From assembly GCF_030296015.1 (NCBI RefSeq), contig NZ_AP027368.1, forward strand, positions 1,922,001 to 1,986,000: a DNA stretch of 64,000 nucleotides, read 5' to 3'. Both the position numbers and the translations under genes were made by a program. This document shows positions 14,791-24,336 of this stretch, piece by piece. Below the pieces are notes generated by a model. That model had not been told where the DNA came from. It searched no databases and worked only from the letters and a program-made list of their open reading frames with translations. The DNA comes from Ferrimonas sp. YFM. GTDB taxonomy: Bacteria > Pseudomonadota > Gammaproteobacteria > Enterobacterales > Shewanellaceae. Positions within the stretch are counted from its first letter, which is position 1. Each line of letters opens with the position of its first letter.

Positions 14791-17478
14791 CTACACCGAG
14801 TACCCGCCAGCAGGCTCTGGTGGTGTTTCTATGGTGCTGCCAGCATCACCATAGGGTGAGAGCAGTCGCAACCCTAAGATCGCGGCCTTATTATTTTTGC
14901 GGCCCTTCTTGAAGCCCCGCTCCACCAGCTTTTTGGTCATGATACTGCGGGTCATCGACCACTCCCCATCTCGGGTCGCCCATTCCTTGAACGCATCATA
15001 CAGTTCATCAGTGTGAATCCACTGGCCTTCTTCGCTGGCGGCACGTTCAGTCAAGAACTGTCCCAGAAGGTCCGATTCATCCTGGTAGGAACGGATGAGC
15101 TGGGCAATACGGGGGGGAATGCTGCTCTTGATGCCCTTGCTCCTCCACTCGCTGGTGCCTCTGATGGCCCAGTTCAGGATACCTGGCAGTTCAGCTTCCA
15201 GCTTGACCGTCAACTGCGGGTCGAGTTGGCTCTTGTTGAATGAGGCTTCGAAGGGCAGGAGCAGCATCCTACGCCACATGCCATGGCTGTTATCGCGAAT
15301 CACCGCTTTGTGGTTACCAACGATGACTAGAGAGAAGGTTGAACGATACTCCATCTCCGTCTTGGCATAGGGGGCCCTGGCCACAATCACATCACCGCCG
15401 GTCATGGTCTTGATTTCATTCTCATTCATCCGTGACCCTTCGGGCAGTTCGTTGGCCACAACCAGGCGGGAACCTACCAGTTTCGTTAAGGCCGCATTAG
15501 GTCCAGATGTTGGTCCGAACCTGTTCTGAAGTAGAACATCCGAGTTGATTTGGTGGGCATAGGTGCCCAGCAGATGCTGAATGACCGACATGAAGGTGCT
15601 CTTACCGTTGCAGCCATGGCCGTATAGGTAGAAGAGCAACTGTTCGTCGGTGCGACCGGTGATCCAGTAGCCAACACAACGCTGTATGAACTCCGCCAGC
15701 TGATGGTCACCACAGCAGATCTCGTTGATGAACTGCTCCCACCGTGAGCAGGTAGCATTGGCATCGTAGGCGACGGGACTGTAGCGAGTAATCAAGTGCT
15801 CACGTCGGGCAGACTCATGTTGTCCAGTACGCAGATTGACGACTCCGTTTGCAACGCCCAGCAGCATAGGGTCGGCGTTGAGTTCATCGGCACTCACAGT
15901 CAGGGAAGCCTGGGCAACATCCAGCATCGAGCTCATGCGGCTTCGGTTAAGGCATTCGTTACCGAATCGGACTACGCTCCGGGCGAATTTCTCGCGGGCA
16001 TCACTCTCAGACTCTTGGGCGGAGCGGAGCTGGCGGCCACCAATGTCAACGATGCTTTCACCCACCTTGCGGGCATACTTCATCGCCTGGTTGGACTTGT
16101 CCGCTTCCCAGTGATGGCCATTGTAGATGAGGTAGCTATCCATTTCGGCGACATACCTCAGGTCATGACCGACGAGGGCTACCAGCCTGTCCGCATTGCG
16201 GCTGTCGTTGAAGTCCGTGGGCTCGAAGGTCCTGATAGGGGTGACGACAGGGTTATCCTCTATAGCCAACCCTGGCTTCACTTCCTGAACCTCCGCCTTC
16301 GTCTCTTCTGTGATAGTGAATCGGTCCACAATCTCGGTTAGCGTCAAGGGCGAATCAGAGTGCAGGTACTCATCGATGTCCTTGTGTTCCTGGGGTAGCT
16401 TCACCTGTATGAGGTCCTTCAACCCCAGAGCCGTAACGGCCTCACGGTATCCATCACCCGCATCATCGGTATCGAAGAAGGTCACCACCTCACGCTCAGC
16501 TAGGTTCTGTGTCATCCAAGTTTTTTGGTCTCGGGACAGTGTGCCGATGGTGGCGAGTACTGGACCACCCCAGTCGGCATCGACGAGACTCACCAAGTCA
16601 TGCTCTCCTTCGACCACTGCCACCGGACCTTGGATCTCCAGGCTGTCTTCGCCATAGAAGCAGACACCGTTGAGCCAGGACTCCCGAGCGAGCTGCCACA
16701 GCTTCTCCTTCTTGGGGTCCTTAAAGGTGAAGCGGGAGACCTCTTCATTCCTGTCGAAGTGTGGGAAGACATAGACTCCATAGGGGAAGAGGTCCCGATA
16801 GGCGTTACCCCGTTTCTTCACCAGCCCTGAGGCCAGTATTTCATCTTCGCTGTAGCCCTGTTGGAATAGGAATCCATGCAGGTTGCCTGTGGCAAAGCCG
16901 ATGCTAAGGCCCAAGATGACACTCGCAGAGTGCTGGCGGGCATCCTGTAAGGCTTTTAGCTTAGGCAAGTTACCTTCCAATTGGCTTTGGTAATACTTGG
17001 CGGTATCTGCAAACAGCATTTGGATTCGCTCAGGAGCGGCGTTGTACTGCATCCGCGGCTTCGGGGAGCACTCGGGTAGCTTTACCGGCTCAATCGTCCC
17101 CAGCTCGCCTCTGAGGAGCTTATTGGCTGCATCATACGGTGTGGAAGCGGCTCCCATAGCCACTAACAAATCGTAGACATCCCCTGAAGAACCACAGGAA
17201 GCTGAGAAGCATTCATATCGCTGGCTTTCAGGATAGAGAGTGAAACTTCCGCTATGCCCGCAGATGGGACAGCTCTCGTCTTCGAGGCGACAGTAATTAC
17301 CGCCAGCCGCTTTGATTTCCAGGTCAGTCAGCAGTTGGGTGACTGCCAGGATGTCGAACCGCTCCTTTACTGCGGAGAGCCCGATCTGCTCTAGCTCCAA
17401 GTGGTTAAAGCCGGAGTGGTGCCCGTGTACGTCAGTTGTGCCCTCCTTAGTGGGCGAAGTGTTTGTGCATGTATTCAT
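14791..17478 (-). CDS. Primase-helicase fusion (TOPRIM + D5/SF3 helicase)
   Basis: 895 residues. Near the N-terminus a CHC2-like zinc finger (CPICGHSGSFTLYP...CFSASCGSSGD) is followed by a TOPRIM domain (AVVEGEHDLVSL, FFDTDDAGDGY). The C-terminal half holds a D5_N region and an SF3 helicase with Walker A YGHGCNGKSTF and the later segments VVANELPEGSRMNENEIKTMTGGD and LVIVGNH. Proteins of this layout prime and unwind DNA for phages, phage satellites and integrative plasmids, so the island may replicate by itself at some stage. ATG at 17478 has AGGG eight bases upstream. Confidence 0.92.
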   Translation of the reverse strand: MNTCTNTSPTKEGTTDVHGHHSGFNHLELEQIGLSAVKERFDILAVTQLLTDLEIKAAGGNYCRLEDESCPICGHSGSFTLYPESQRYECFSASCGSSGDVYDLLVAMGAASTPYDAANKLLRGELGTIEPVKLPECSPKPRMQYNAAPERIQMLFADTAKYYQSQLEGNLPKLKALQDARQHSASVILGLSIGFATGNLHGFLFQQGYSEDEILASGLVKKRGNAYRDLFPYGVYVFPHFDRNEEVSRFTFKDPKKEKLWQLARESWLNGVCFYGEDSLEIQGPVAVVEGEHDLVSLVDADWGGPVLATIGTLSRDQKTWMTQNLAEREVVTFFDTDDAGDGYREAVTALGLKDLIQVKLPQEHKDIDEYLHSDSPLTLTEIVDRFTITEETKAEVQEVKPGLAIEDNPVVTPIRTFEPTDFNDSRNADRLVALVGHDLRYVAEMDSYLIYNGHHWEADKSNQAMKYARKVGESIVDIGGRQLRSAQESESDAREKFARSVVRFGNECLNRSRMSSMLDVAQASLTVSADELNADPMLLGVANGVVNLRTGQHESARREHLITRYSPVAYDANATCSRWEQFINEICCGDHQLAEFIQRCVGYWITGRTDEQLLFYLYGHGCNGKSTFMSVIQHLLGTYAHQINSDVLLQNRFGPTSGPNAALTKLVGSRLVVANELPEGSRMNENEIKTMTGGDVIVARAPYAKTEMEYRSTFSLVIVGNHKAVIRDNSHGMWRRMLLLPFEASFNKSQLDPQLTVKLEAELPGILNWAIRGTSEWRSKGIKSSIPPRIAQLIRSYQDESDLLGQFLTERAASEEGQWIHTDELYDAFKEWATRDGEWSMTRSIMTKKLVERGFKKGRKNNKAAILGLRLLSPYGDAGSTIETPPEPAGGYSV

Positions 17479-17593
17479 GATGAATACCCTTATGTCAGTG
17501 CTACTGACTGAGCTAAAATATAATTGAAAGTCAAGCTCTTAGTAGCAATCAGATGGGGGAGTCCAAGCTCCCCCTAGCCTCAAGGCTCTTTGC

Positions 17594-17860
17594 CTATCGG
17601 TTTACTGTCTTTATCCAATAGAGAGTCGGTCCAGACGCCCCGCACTCCGCCTTCTGGGCTTCGTATCCAAGCCATCCAGCCCGAACCAAAAGGTTTAGAT
17701 GACGCCTTGCCGTCCTCACCGAGTAATCACACCGAGTCGCCAGCAGTTTAGCGACGCTTCGAGTGCCGCCAGCCAGGTAACCCTGCTCGTTCACCATGCG
17801 GGTGATTTCGTAGCAGGTCCGCTGTAGGTTGTGTGGTAAAGCCGTCAAAGGTACGTACAT
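17594..17860 (-). CDS. Small winged-helix-type DNA-binding protein
   Basis: 88 residues from the ATG at 17860, chosen because GGGAG lies seven bases upstream (a GTG at 17881 is the alternative). The centre (SVAKLLATRCDYSVRTARRHLNLLVRAGWLGYE) is a helix-turn-helix followed by a wing-like hairpin. It lies directly upstream of the primase-helicase in the same direction with a 115-bp gap, so it may control island replication or excision. No specific family could be named. Confidence 0.75.
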   Translation of the reverse strand: MYVPLTALPHNLQRTCYEITRMVNEQGYLAGGTRSVAKLLATRCDYSVRTARRHLNLLVRAGWLGYEAQKAECGASGPTLYWIKTVNR

Positions 17861-18194
17861 CTTTTTTCTCCCTATTGGCACCTAGGGGGATCATCTGATG
17901 ACCACCCTATGTGCTTCATCCTTATCTTAAGTGGCTGGAGAGGACCGAGACCGAAAAAAATCGAAAAAATAATGGCCTACCATGAAAAGAGCCGTCATCA
18001 CGGGAGAATCTGCGAGAAAATTTTTTAATGATGAAGCTGAAGTGATACTTCATGACCTCAAAAAACATCATCACGCCATCTGTTCTACTTTGTTGGTGGT
18101 CAGGGCAGGTCAGGCTTGCTGACATCAATTATCTTGAAAGTCTTGCTATGCTTGGTTAGGATGTTGTCAACCTTCTTACAAGTTGTCAGTAACG
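17861..18194. other. Divergent control region between regulator and AbiE genes
   Basis: A 334-bp gene-free stretch between the leftward small regulator and the rightward AbiE pair. It is AT-rich (poly-A blocks near 17956-17970) and should hold promoters for both directions. Only the rightward one is clear (18134-18188). No open frame with a ribosome site was found. Confidence 0.5.
18134..18188 (+). promoter_or_regulatory. Promoter of the AbiE pair with GTTGTCA repeats
   Basis: TTGAAA (18134-18139) and TAGGAT (18157-18162) are separated by 17 bp, a good sigma-70 promoter. GTTGTCA is repeated at 18163-18169 and 18182-18188, centre spacing 19 bp, overlapping the start region. The antitoxin of AbiE systems represses its own operon, so the repeats are candidate binding sites; this is inference. 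Confidence 0.5.
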
Positions 18195-18782
18195 ATGAGC
18201 ATTCAAGTTCGGGTAGAGTCCCGCATCAAGCGTCTTCAGAAAGGCCAGCCTTTTGCTATTCAGAGTTTCTATGCTCTGGGTACAAATGCGGCTGTTCAAA
18301 AAGCCTTCAGCCGGTTGGTTGCTCAGGGTGAATTGGCTCGTGTTGGGCGTGGGATCTATTGCCGTCCCAAGCCACTTCAGGCGATGCCAAGTGTGAAAAC
18401 CACAACGACTGCGGAGAAGCTGGCTCGTTACTGGGTACGTTTGCACGGTTACAAGATGGTGCCTCAAGGCGTTGAGGAGGCGTATCGCTTAGGATTACAA
18501 ACTCAGGCTCCTATGCGAACCATCTACTGGACCAATGGGCCGAGTAAGGTCTTTACCATTGGCAACCAGAAGGTCGAGGTACGCCATGTCGCCAATGAGC
18601 TTATTCGAGGTGGTATGAGTGCTCCTGCCAGGCTTCGTAGAGGCTTGGCGGTGATGAAGTCATACAAGCTGGAAAGCACCAGTCTGGCGGTGGCACAGAG
18701 CCGTCTTAATATGAGTCGCGAGAGCTTCCAGAGAGCTCTGGGTGAGTACCAGCCTCATCGTCACGCTCTGTCTTCCCGTTAA
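18195..18782 (+). CDS. AbiEi-like antitoxin / regulator (DUF6088 type)
   Basis: 195 residues from the ATG at 18195; another ATG in frame at 18183. The N-terminal winged helix reads IKRLQKGQPFAIQSFYALGTNAAVQKAFSRLVAQGELARVGRGIYCRP, the usual start of AbiEi/DUF6088 proteins. This protein neutralises the nucleotidyltransferase toxin and represses the operon in type IV toxin-antitoxin systems. The partner gene begins 14 bp after its stop. A promoter with direct repeats lies upstream. Confidence 0.87.
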   Translation: MSIQVRVESRIKRLQKGQPFAIQSFYALGTNAAVQKAFSRLVAQGELARVGRGIYCRPKPLQAMPSVKTTTTAEKLARYWVRLHGYKMVPQGVEEAYRLGLQTQAPMRTIYWTNGPSKVFTIGNQKVEVRHVANELIRGGMSAPARLRRGLAVMKSYKLESTSLAVAQSRLNMSRESFQRALGEYQPHRHALSSR

Positions 18783-18796
18783 CCGGATTTCTTTCA

Positions 18797-19867
18797 ATGT
18801 CGATACTTGACCTGTACCGCTCTGAAGAGGGGCGGACTCAGCTTGGTGAGCTGCTTGTCTTTGCTGAGCAGAATCACCCCGACGGCTTAACAGCTCCATT
18901 CCTTGAGAAAGACCTCTGGGTGACCGAACTGCTCAACATCCTATTCGGTCCTGAAGGACTGCTGGGAGGCACCAGAGTGGCATTTAAGGGGGGAACTGCT
19001 CTTTCCAAGCGTTGGCGAGCCATCGAACGATTCTCGGAAGATATCGACCTGTCCGTGCACTGGTTTGAATTGTGCCCTGATGACGTCGAAGAAGAGGTAG
19101 CCTGGGAAGCAACAACCAAGTCAAAGTCTCAAATCAGAAAGTTTAGGGATGAGCAGAAGCCTCGACTGGAGGAATGGTCTGCAGAGCTGGTTGAACGTCT
19201 GTCTGAGCGACTGGCTGGGTATGGCATTGCAGATCTCAGAGCGGAACTGCTCCCAGACAGTGGCGGTGAGAAGGTTCAAGTGCACTTTCCCGCCGTAGCT
19301 GCCCTCGAAGGCCAGTATCAGCTGGATTATGTGTTGCTGGAGTTTGGGGCTCGTAACCGAGGGGAGCCTACCTCTCCCAGCCAACTGAACACCTACATGT
19401 CTGAAGTGGAAGCACTGGCAGCGGAAATGGTGTTCCCAGTAGCAGATGGTGTGAAGGTGTTTGATGAAGGTTACATCATCTGGGAAAAGCTCACCGCCCT
19501 GCATCAGTTTTGCACCCAGGAGAAAATACCTGATGCTGCCCGATTGGCTCGTCACTGGTACGACGTTGACTGCCTCATACAGAAAGGCATCGTTGACCCA
19601 ATAGAGCACCCTAAAGCCATGAACGATGTGATCGAGATGAAGTCCTGTCGTTGGGCTGCGAGAGGGGTGGACTATACGCTTGCCTCTAAAGGGGAGATTC
19701 GGCTTGTTCCCCAAGGAGATCTCCTTGACAGTCTACGTCAAGACCAAGCCGAAATGGTAGGTTCCGGTATGTATACCAACGTCCCGGATGACTTCGATAA
19801 GATTATGGAGCGGGTTGCTGCCCTTCAGGAGCGGATAAACCAGGCTCTTACCCCAACACAAGACTAG
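18797..19867 (+). CDS. AbiEii-type nucleotidyltransferase toxin
   Basis: 356 residues. The nucleotidyltransferase motifs are intact: VAFKGGTALSKRW (GGTxLS-like) and FSEDIDLSVHW (the DxD metal site), followed by a long helical region and KLTALHQFCTQ...DAARLARHWYDVDCL. The family transfers nucleotides to RNA and halts growth on phage attack. It forms a pair with the AbiEi-like gene 14 bp upstream. It is followed by a stem-loop at 19887. Confidence 0.9.
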   Translation: MSILDLYRSEEGRTQLGELLVFAEQNHPDGLTAPFLEKDLWVTELLNILFGPEGLLGGTRVAFKGGTALSKRWRAIERFSEDIDLSVHWFELCPDDVEEEVAWEATTKSKSQIRKFRDEQKPRLEEWSAELVERLSERLAGYGIADLRAELLPDSGGEKVQVHFPAVAALEGQYQLDYVLLEFGARNRGEPTSPSQLNTYMSEVEALAAEMVFPVADGVKVFDEGYIIWEKLTALHQFCTQEKIPDAARLARHWYDVDCLIQKGIVDPIEHPKAMNDVIEMKSCRWAARGVDYTLASKGEIRLVPQGDLLDSLRQDQAEMVGSGMYTNVPDDFDKIMERVAALQERINQALTPTQD

Positions 19868-19886
19868 GGCGAACGATTTACCCCCT

Positions 19887-20124
19887 CTGCCGGTTTTCAC
19901 CAGAACCGGCAGCGGTGATCGCCCCGTCATCACAACCAAAATGGCTGTTGGAGCCTGTCTCCCTGCCGATTTTCCGGCATATATAAAAACTTTTTTCTAC
20001 GATGAGATCTCTGACGTAAAGATTTCTATATAAAGGAGATTATCGGCAGAGGACGGAGGTTGAATCGGGGAATCGCCCCAGCTTTTGCGGGTATCGGCCC
20101 TGCCGGTTTTCAGCAGAAATCGGC
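19887..20124. repeat. Three CTGCCGGTTTTC-type stem-loops
   Basis: CTGCCGGTT...AACCGGCAG (19887-19911), TGCCGATTTTCCGGCA (about 19964-19979) and CTGCCGGTTTTCAGCAG...CGGCAG (about 20099-20124) are related inverted repeats in the gap between the AbiE toxin gene and the restriction operon. A further TCGGCAG word lies near 20043. The first may act as terminator of the AbiE transcript. Repetition suggests a small family of palindromic elements or protein-binding sites. Confidence 0.55.
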
Positions 20125-20208
20125 AGAACCAGTAGAGGGTGTGGTGGGGGTATAGGGTGGTGGAGAGGAGAGGCGAGTCGTTCCTATCCGTTCCTGGTTC
20201 ACACCCTC

Positions 20209-20295
20209 CTATTCCGGCCACACCATATACACCGCTACCGCCGTCATCAGTATCAGGGGCAGTGCTTTCACCAGCAGGATGAGCAGCAGGTCCAT
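20209..20295 (-). CDS. 28-residue hydrophobic membrane peptide
   Basis: ATG at 20295 has a strong ribosome site, AAGGAG, eight bases upstream. The frame gives a peptide of 28 residues that begins MDLLLILLVKALPL and ends YMVWPE: one membrane helix with a single lysine in its first third and a short acidic tail. Size and shape fit small membrane proteins such as type I toxin-antitoxin peptides, but no sequence relative is recognised. It lies antisense in the gap between the AbiE pair and hsdM. Confidence 0.5.
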   Translation of the reverse strand: MDLLLILLVKALPLILMTAVAVYMVWPE

Positions 20296-20528
20296 CGTAC
20301 GTACTCCTTCCGAAGCGTCCTGCTTCAGTTATACCTCAGCGGTTTCAATCCATTGACCACCTCAGGATAATGCTAGCAAGGCGACACCGATGTTACCAGC
20401 GGTTAACATATTGCCACCGTTGATATTTTAATGGGGAACTGTGAGCTTTCAGCCATTGCACGGGGTAGCCCAGCTGGTACACTGCGGGGATTCGGTTTTT
20501 ACCCCCATCTTCCGGCAGGGACGCCAGT

Positions 20529-22544
20529 ATGTTGTTAGAGAACACACCCCATATGAATGCTAATACCTCCTCCTTGGCGGGCCTTATCTGGTCCGTAGCC
20601 GACTTGCTCCGTGGTGACTTCAAGCAGTCCCAGTATGGCCGCATCATCCTGCCCTTCACGGTACTTCGCCGCCTGGAGTGCGTTCTCGCACCTACCAAGG
20701 ATAAGGTTCTGGGTATGGTTGACACCACCAAGTCGATGCCGGAGGAGGCCGCCAACAAGCTGTTGCTGAATGCCGCCAGCCAGTCCTTCTACAACACCTC
20801 CAAGTTGGACCTGTCCAAGCTGGGGGAGACCCAGATCTGGGATAACCTGGACGCCTATGTCCGGGCCTTCTCCCCGGACGCACGGGAGATTTTCGAGCAC
20901 TTCGCCTTCGAGAAGTTCATCACCGAGTTGGACAAGGCCGACCTGCTCTACAAGGTGGTGCAGAAGTTCGCTCACTTCGACCTCTCCCCTGAGGCAGTGG
21001 ACAACTACCACATGGGCCTGGTGTTCGAGGATCTGATCCGCCGCTTCGCCGAGAGCTCCAACGAGACCGCCGGTGAACACTTTACCCCCCGAGACATCGT
21101 CCGCCTGACCACCTCCCTGGTGTTTGCTACTGACGACGATGCCCTGACCAAGCCTGGGGTGATCCGCTCCATCTATGACCCCACAGCGGGTACGGGCGGC
21201 TTCCTCTCCTGTGGCATGGAGTACCTGCACGAGCTGAACGACAAGGCGGTGCTGAAGACCTTCGGCCAGGAACTCAACCCCGAGTCCTACGCCATCTGTA
21301 AGGCGGACATGCTGATCAAGGGCCAGGAGATCTCCAACATCAAGCTGGGCAATACCCTCTCTAACGACCAGCTGCCGGGCAACCGCTTCGACTACTGCCT
21401 CTCCAACCCGCCCTTCGGTGTGGACTGGAAGAAGGTGGAGAAGACCATCAAGGATGAGCACACCCTGAGGGGCTACGATGGCCGCTTCGGCCCTGGTCTG
21501 CCACGGGTCTCCGATGGCTCCCTGCTGTTCCTGATGCACCTTATCAGCAAGATGCAGCAGCCCACAGTGGAGATCCCCGGTTCCCGTATCGGCATCATCC
21601 TCAACGGCTCCCCTCTGTTTACCGGCGGAGCGGGCAGCGGAGAGAGCGAGATCCGTCGTTACATCCTGGAGCAGGACCTGCTGGACGCCATCATCGCCCT
21701 GCCCACGGACATGTTCTACAACACCGGAATCGCCACCTATATCTGGGTGCTGTCCAACCACAAACCGGCACAGCGCAAGAACAAGGTACTGCTGGTGAAC
21801 GCAGCCGACCTGCACTCCCCGATGCGGAAGTCCCTGGGCTCCAAGCGTAAGTACCTCAATGACGATGTGCTGGAGCAGTTGGTGAGTCTCTATAGTCGCT
21901 ACGACGAAGCCGAGATCGAGCAGAGCGGCATCGCCAAGTTGTTCAGCACCCGAGACTTCGGCTATCGCCGCATCACCGTGGAACGCCCACTGAAGCTTGC
22001 CTTCTACCCTCACGACGCTGATCGCATCGAGGCGATGAAAGCGGACAAGCCCTGGGCCAAGCTGGACGGCACCCTGCAGTCCGCTGTTCTTACCGCCTTG
22101 GGTCGATTCACTGCAGAGAAGCTGCTCTCTCGCGATCAGTTCAAGAAGGCGTTGGTCGCTCAGATGGATGGCATCAAGTTGCCTGCTCCGGCCTTTAAGC
22201 TGATCTGCAAGCATATCGGCGAGCAGGATGACGCCGCCGAAGTGTGCAAGACCAAGGGCCAACCGGAACCCAACCCGGACCTGCGGGACAATGAGAACGT
22301 GCCGCTGTCAGAAAACATCGACGACTACTTTGCCCGTGAGGTACTGCCCCACGTGCCGGACGCCTGGATCGACACCGGCAAGACCGACGAACTGGACGGC
22401 CAGGTGGGCATCGTAGGCTACGAGATCCCCTTTAACCGACACTTCTACCAGTACCAGCCACCTCGTTCACTCGAGGTCATTGACGCCGATCTGGATGCAG
22501 TCTCCAAGGAGATTATGGCCATGCTGGCGGAGGTGCACTCGTGA
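20529..22544 (+). CDS. hsdM: Type I restriction enzyme, modification subunit HsdM
   Basis: 671 residues. AGGGA at 20517-20521 supports the ATG at 20529; an ATG at 20553 ([10 protein letters not shown]) is the alternative and starts the conserved part. The N-terminal helical HsdM_N domain ([29 protein letters not shown]) is followed by the N6-adenine methyltransferase core: [17 protein letters not shown] (SAM binding) and [10 protein letters not shown] (catalytic NPPF). It methylates the recognition site together with HsdS. The hsdS start overlaps its stop by 4 bp, so the operon is translationally coupled. Confidence 0.96.
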   Translation: MLLENTPHMNANTSSLAGLIWSVADLLRGDFKQSQYGRIILPFTVLRRLECVLAPTKDKVLGMVDTTKSMPEEAANKLLLNAASQSFYNTSKLDLSKLGETQIWDNLDAYVRAFSPDAREIFEHFAFEKFITELDKADLLYKVVQKFAHFDLSPEAVDNYHMGLVFEDLIRRFAESSNETAGEHFTPRDIVRLTTSLVFATDDDALTKPGVIRSIYDPTAGTGGFLSCGMEYLHELNDKAVLKTFGQELNPESYAICKADMLIKGQEISNIKLGNTLSNDQLPGNRFDYCLSNPPFGVDWKKVEKTIKDEHTLRGYDGRFGPGLPRVSDGSLLFLMHLISKMQQPTVEIPGSRIGIILNGSPLFTGGAGSGESEIRRYILEQDLLDAIIALPTDMFYNTGIATYIWVLSNHKPAQRKNKVLLVNAADLHSPMRKSLGSKRKYLNDDVLEQLVSLYSRYDEAEIEQSGIAKLFSTRDFGYRRITVERPLKLAFYPHDADRIEAMKADKPWAKLDGTLQSAVLTALGRFTAEKLLSRDQFKKALVAQMDGIKLPAPAFKLICKHIGEQDDAAEVCKTKGQPEPNPDLRDNENVPLSENIDDYFAREVLPHVPDAWIDTGKTDELDGQVGIVGYEIPFNRHFYQYQPPRSLEVIDADLDAVSKEIMAMLAEVHS

Positions 22545-23830
22545 CAGGAAGTTATTCATCGTATCCGGAGCAACGGGGTTCCGATATCGAATGGGTTGGA
22601 GCCATTCCTGCTCATTGGCTTGTAAAACCGGCTTTTGCAGTAGTCTCAGAGGAGTGCATCAAGAACTCTGGCGGAGTTGAAAATAATGTTCTGTCTCTAA
22701 GCTATGGCGGTATCAAAAAACGCGATGTAGAAACAAACTTTGGCCTCCTACCAGAGTCTTTTAACACCTATCAGATCGTTGAGGAAGGTGACATCATCTT
22801 GCGGTTGACGGATCTGCAAAACGATAAGAGAAGCCTGCGTGTTGGTCGATCGGGTCAAAGAGGGATCATCACTTCGGCCTACCTCAAACTGGTTTGTAAG
22901 CCAGAGCTTGATGACAGGTATGCCTATCGACTTCTACATTCTTACGATACAACAAAGGTGTTCTATGGGATGGGTGGTGGCTTGCGGCAGTCCATGAAGT
23001 TCGAAGACTTTAGAAGACTGCCTCTTGTTGTACCCCCACTGGAGGAACAACGCACCATCGCCGCCTTCCTCGATTACGAGACCGCTCGCATTGATGCCCT
23101 GATCGCCAAGCAGCAGCGTCTGATTGAGCTGCTGAAGGAGAAGCGTCAGGCGGTGATCTCCCATGCCGTTACCGTTCGCGAAGGTGAAAAGTCTGCCAAG
23201 CTGTCCTATTTTGTCGATTTGTTACCAGGCTATGCATTTCCCAGTTCAGGTTTTCTGACGGAAGCCGAGGGAAATGTTCCTCTATTGAGGGGGGTAAACG
23301 TCGGGGTTGGTAACCTGAAATGGGGGGAAACCGTCTATTGGCCGACGAGTGATTGCAAAAAGCTTAAGGCCTTCGAGTTACATGAAGGCGATATTGTCTT
23401 TGGTATGGATAGACCGTGGATTTCCGCAGGTGCCCGAGTAGCTGAAGTTACGCCGGATGATCTACCTTGCCTACTTCTTCAGCGAGTAGCACGTATTCGG
23501 TCCCATAAATGCACATATCAACCATTCGTGAAGTTGTGCTTGTCCAGTCATGAATTCAAATCATTCATCGAGTCAGATCTCACGGGTGTGAGTGTACCTC
23601 ACATAAGTCCGGAGCAGATTAAGAGCTTCCCAGTGCGTGCAATCAGCTACGAGCAACAGAAAGCAGAGACAGAAGTAGCTTTGCTCAAGTGTCAAGAGTT
23701 GGAAGTTGTGGAGGTAAAGGCCAGAGAAGCCATCGAGCTAATGCAAGAACGTCGCACTGCACTGATCTCCGCCGCCGTTACCGGCAAGATTGATCTTCGT
23801 GAATGGACTCACCCCGAGGAGGCACAATGA
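22541..23830 (+). CDS. hsdS: Type I restriction enzyme, specificity subunit HsdS
   Basis: 429 residues. Two target recognition domains, each followed by a conserved helix. The first is followed by [36 protein letters not shown], and the second by [34 protein letters not shown] and [11 protein letters not shown]. HsdS fixes the bipartite DNA target; the target sequence cannot be read from the protein. The AT-rich variable domains against GC-rich conserved helices suggest domain exchange. It starts at GTGA inside the hsdM stop and ends within the ATGA that starts the next gene. Confidence 0.94.
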   Translation: MTGSYSSYPEQRGSDIEWVGAIPAHWLVKPAFAVVSEECIKNSGGVENNVLSLSYGGIKKRDVETNFGLLPESFNTYQIVEEGDIILRLTDLQNDKRSLRVGRSGQRGIITSAYLKLVCKPELDDRYAYRLLHSYDTTKVFYGMGGGLRQSMKFEDFRRLPLVVPPLEEQRTIAAFLDYETARIDALIAKQQRLIELLKEKRQAVISHAVTVREGEKSAKLSYFVDLLPGYAFPSSGFLTEAEGNVPLLRGVNVGVGNLKWGETVYWPTSDCKKLKAFELHEGDIVFGMDRPWISAGARVAEVTPDDLPCLLLQRVARIRSHKCTYQPFVKLCLSSHEFKSFIESDLTGVSVPHISPEQIKSFPVRAISYEQQKAETEVALLKCQELEVVEVKAREAIELMQERRTALISAAVTGKIDLREWTHPEEAQ

Positions 23831-24336
23831 GTACTTCTATCCAGTTTAACTATGGGGAGAAGGCGTCAGATGCGGTCATCTCCGCCTGTCAGGCTTACCG
23901 CTATGCATTAACCCGGGTGTGGGATGCCGATAAGCCTTACGTGATGTTTGTCGGCCTGAATCCGTCTACCGCAGATGCCGTGGATGATGACCCAACTATT
24001 CGACGCTGTATAGGCTTTGCTCAGAGCTGGGGATACGGTGGTTTAGTAATGGCGAACCTGTTTGCTTACCGGGCAACCGAGCCTCATGTGATGATGTCAG
24101 CTGGCGACCCGGTTGGCCCTGATAACGATGACTGGCTGACTCGCCTTGGCGAGAAGGCTGGGGTTGTTGTCGCCGCTTGGGGAAATGATGGCGCTTTCCT
24201 AAACAGGTCATCTCAAGTACATGAGCTCTTGCCTAATCTGCACTACCTGAAGATGAATAAGTCCGGTGAACCCGCCCACCCCCTGTATCTGAAGGCTACC
24301 CTAACTCCCACTGCATGGGAGGCCGAGCATGCATAA
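23827..24336 (+). CDS. DUF1643 protein embedded in the restriction operon
   Basis: 169 residues. It contains ALTRVWDADKPYVMFVGLNPSTADAVDDDPTIRRCIGFAQSWGYGGLVMANLFAYRAT, the diagnostic part of the DUF1643 family, and VVVAAWGNDG and the C-terminal HPLYLKATLTPTAW. Start ATG 23827 overlaps the hsdS stop by 4 bp and its end overlaps the hsdR start by 8 bp, so it is translated as part of the hsd operon. DUF1643 has no established function. Its coupling here suggests a link with the restriction complex or with the same defence task. Confidence 0.9.
   Translation: MSTSIQFNYGEKASDAVISACQAYRYALTRVWDADKPYVMFVGLNPSTADAVDDDPTIRRCIGFAQSWGYGGLVMANLFAYRATEPHVMMSAGDPVGPDNDDWLTRLGEKAGVVVAAWGNDGAFLNRSSQVHELLPNLHYLKMNKSGEPAHPLYLKATLTPTAWEAEHA

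Noticed and set aside
20535-22262. Long open frame antisense to hsdM
   Set aside because: It mirrors a GC-rich gene with clear methyltransferase motifs; the antisense translation has no recognisable domain. The same applies to long antisense frames at 25070-26977, 33098-34486, 36582-38315, 40011-41150, 46251-47354, 54004-55371, 59003-60220 and 61845-63572.
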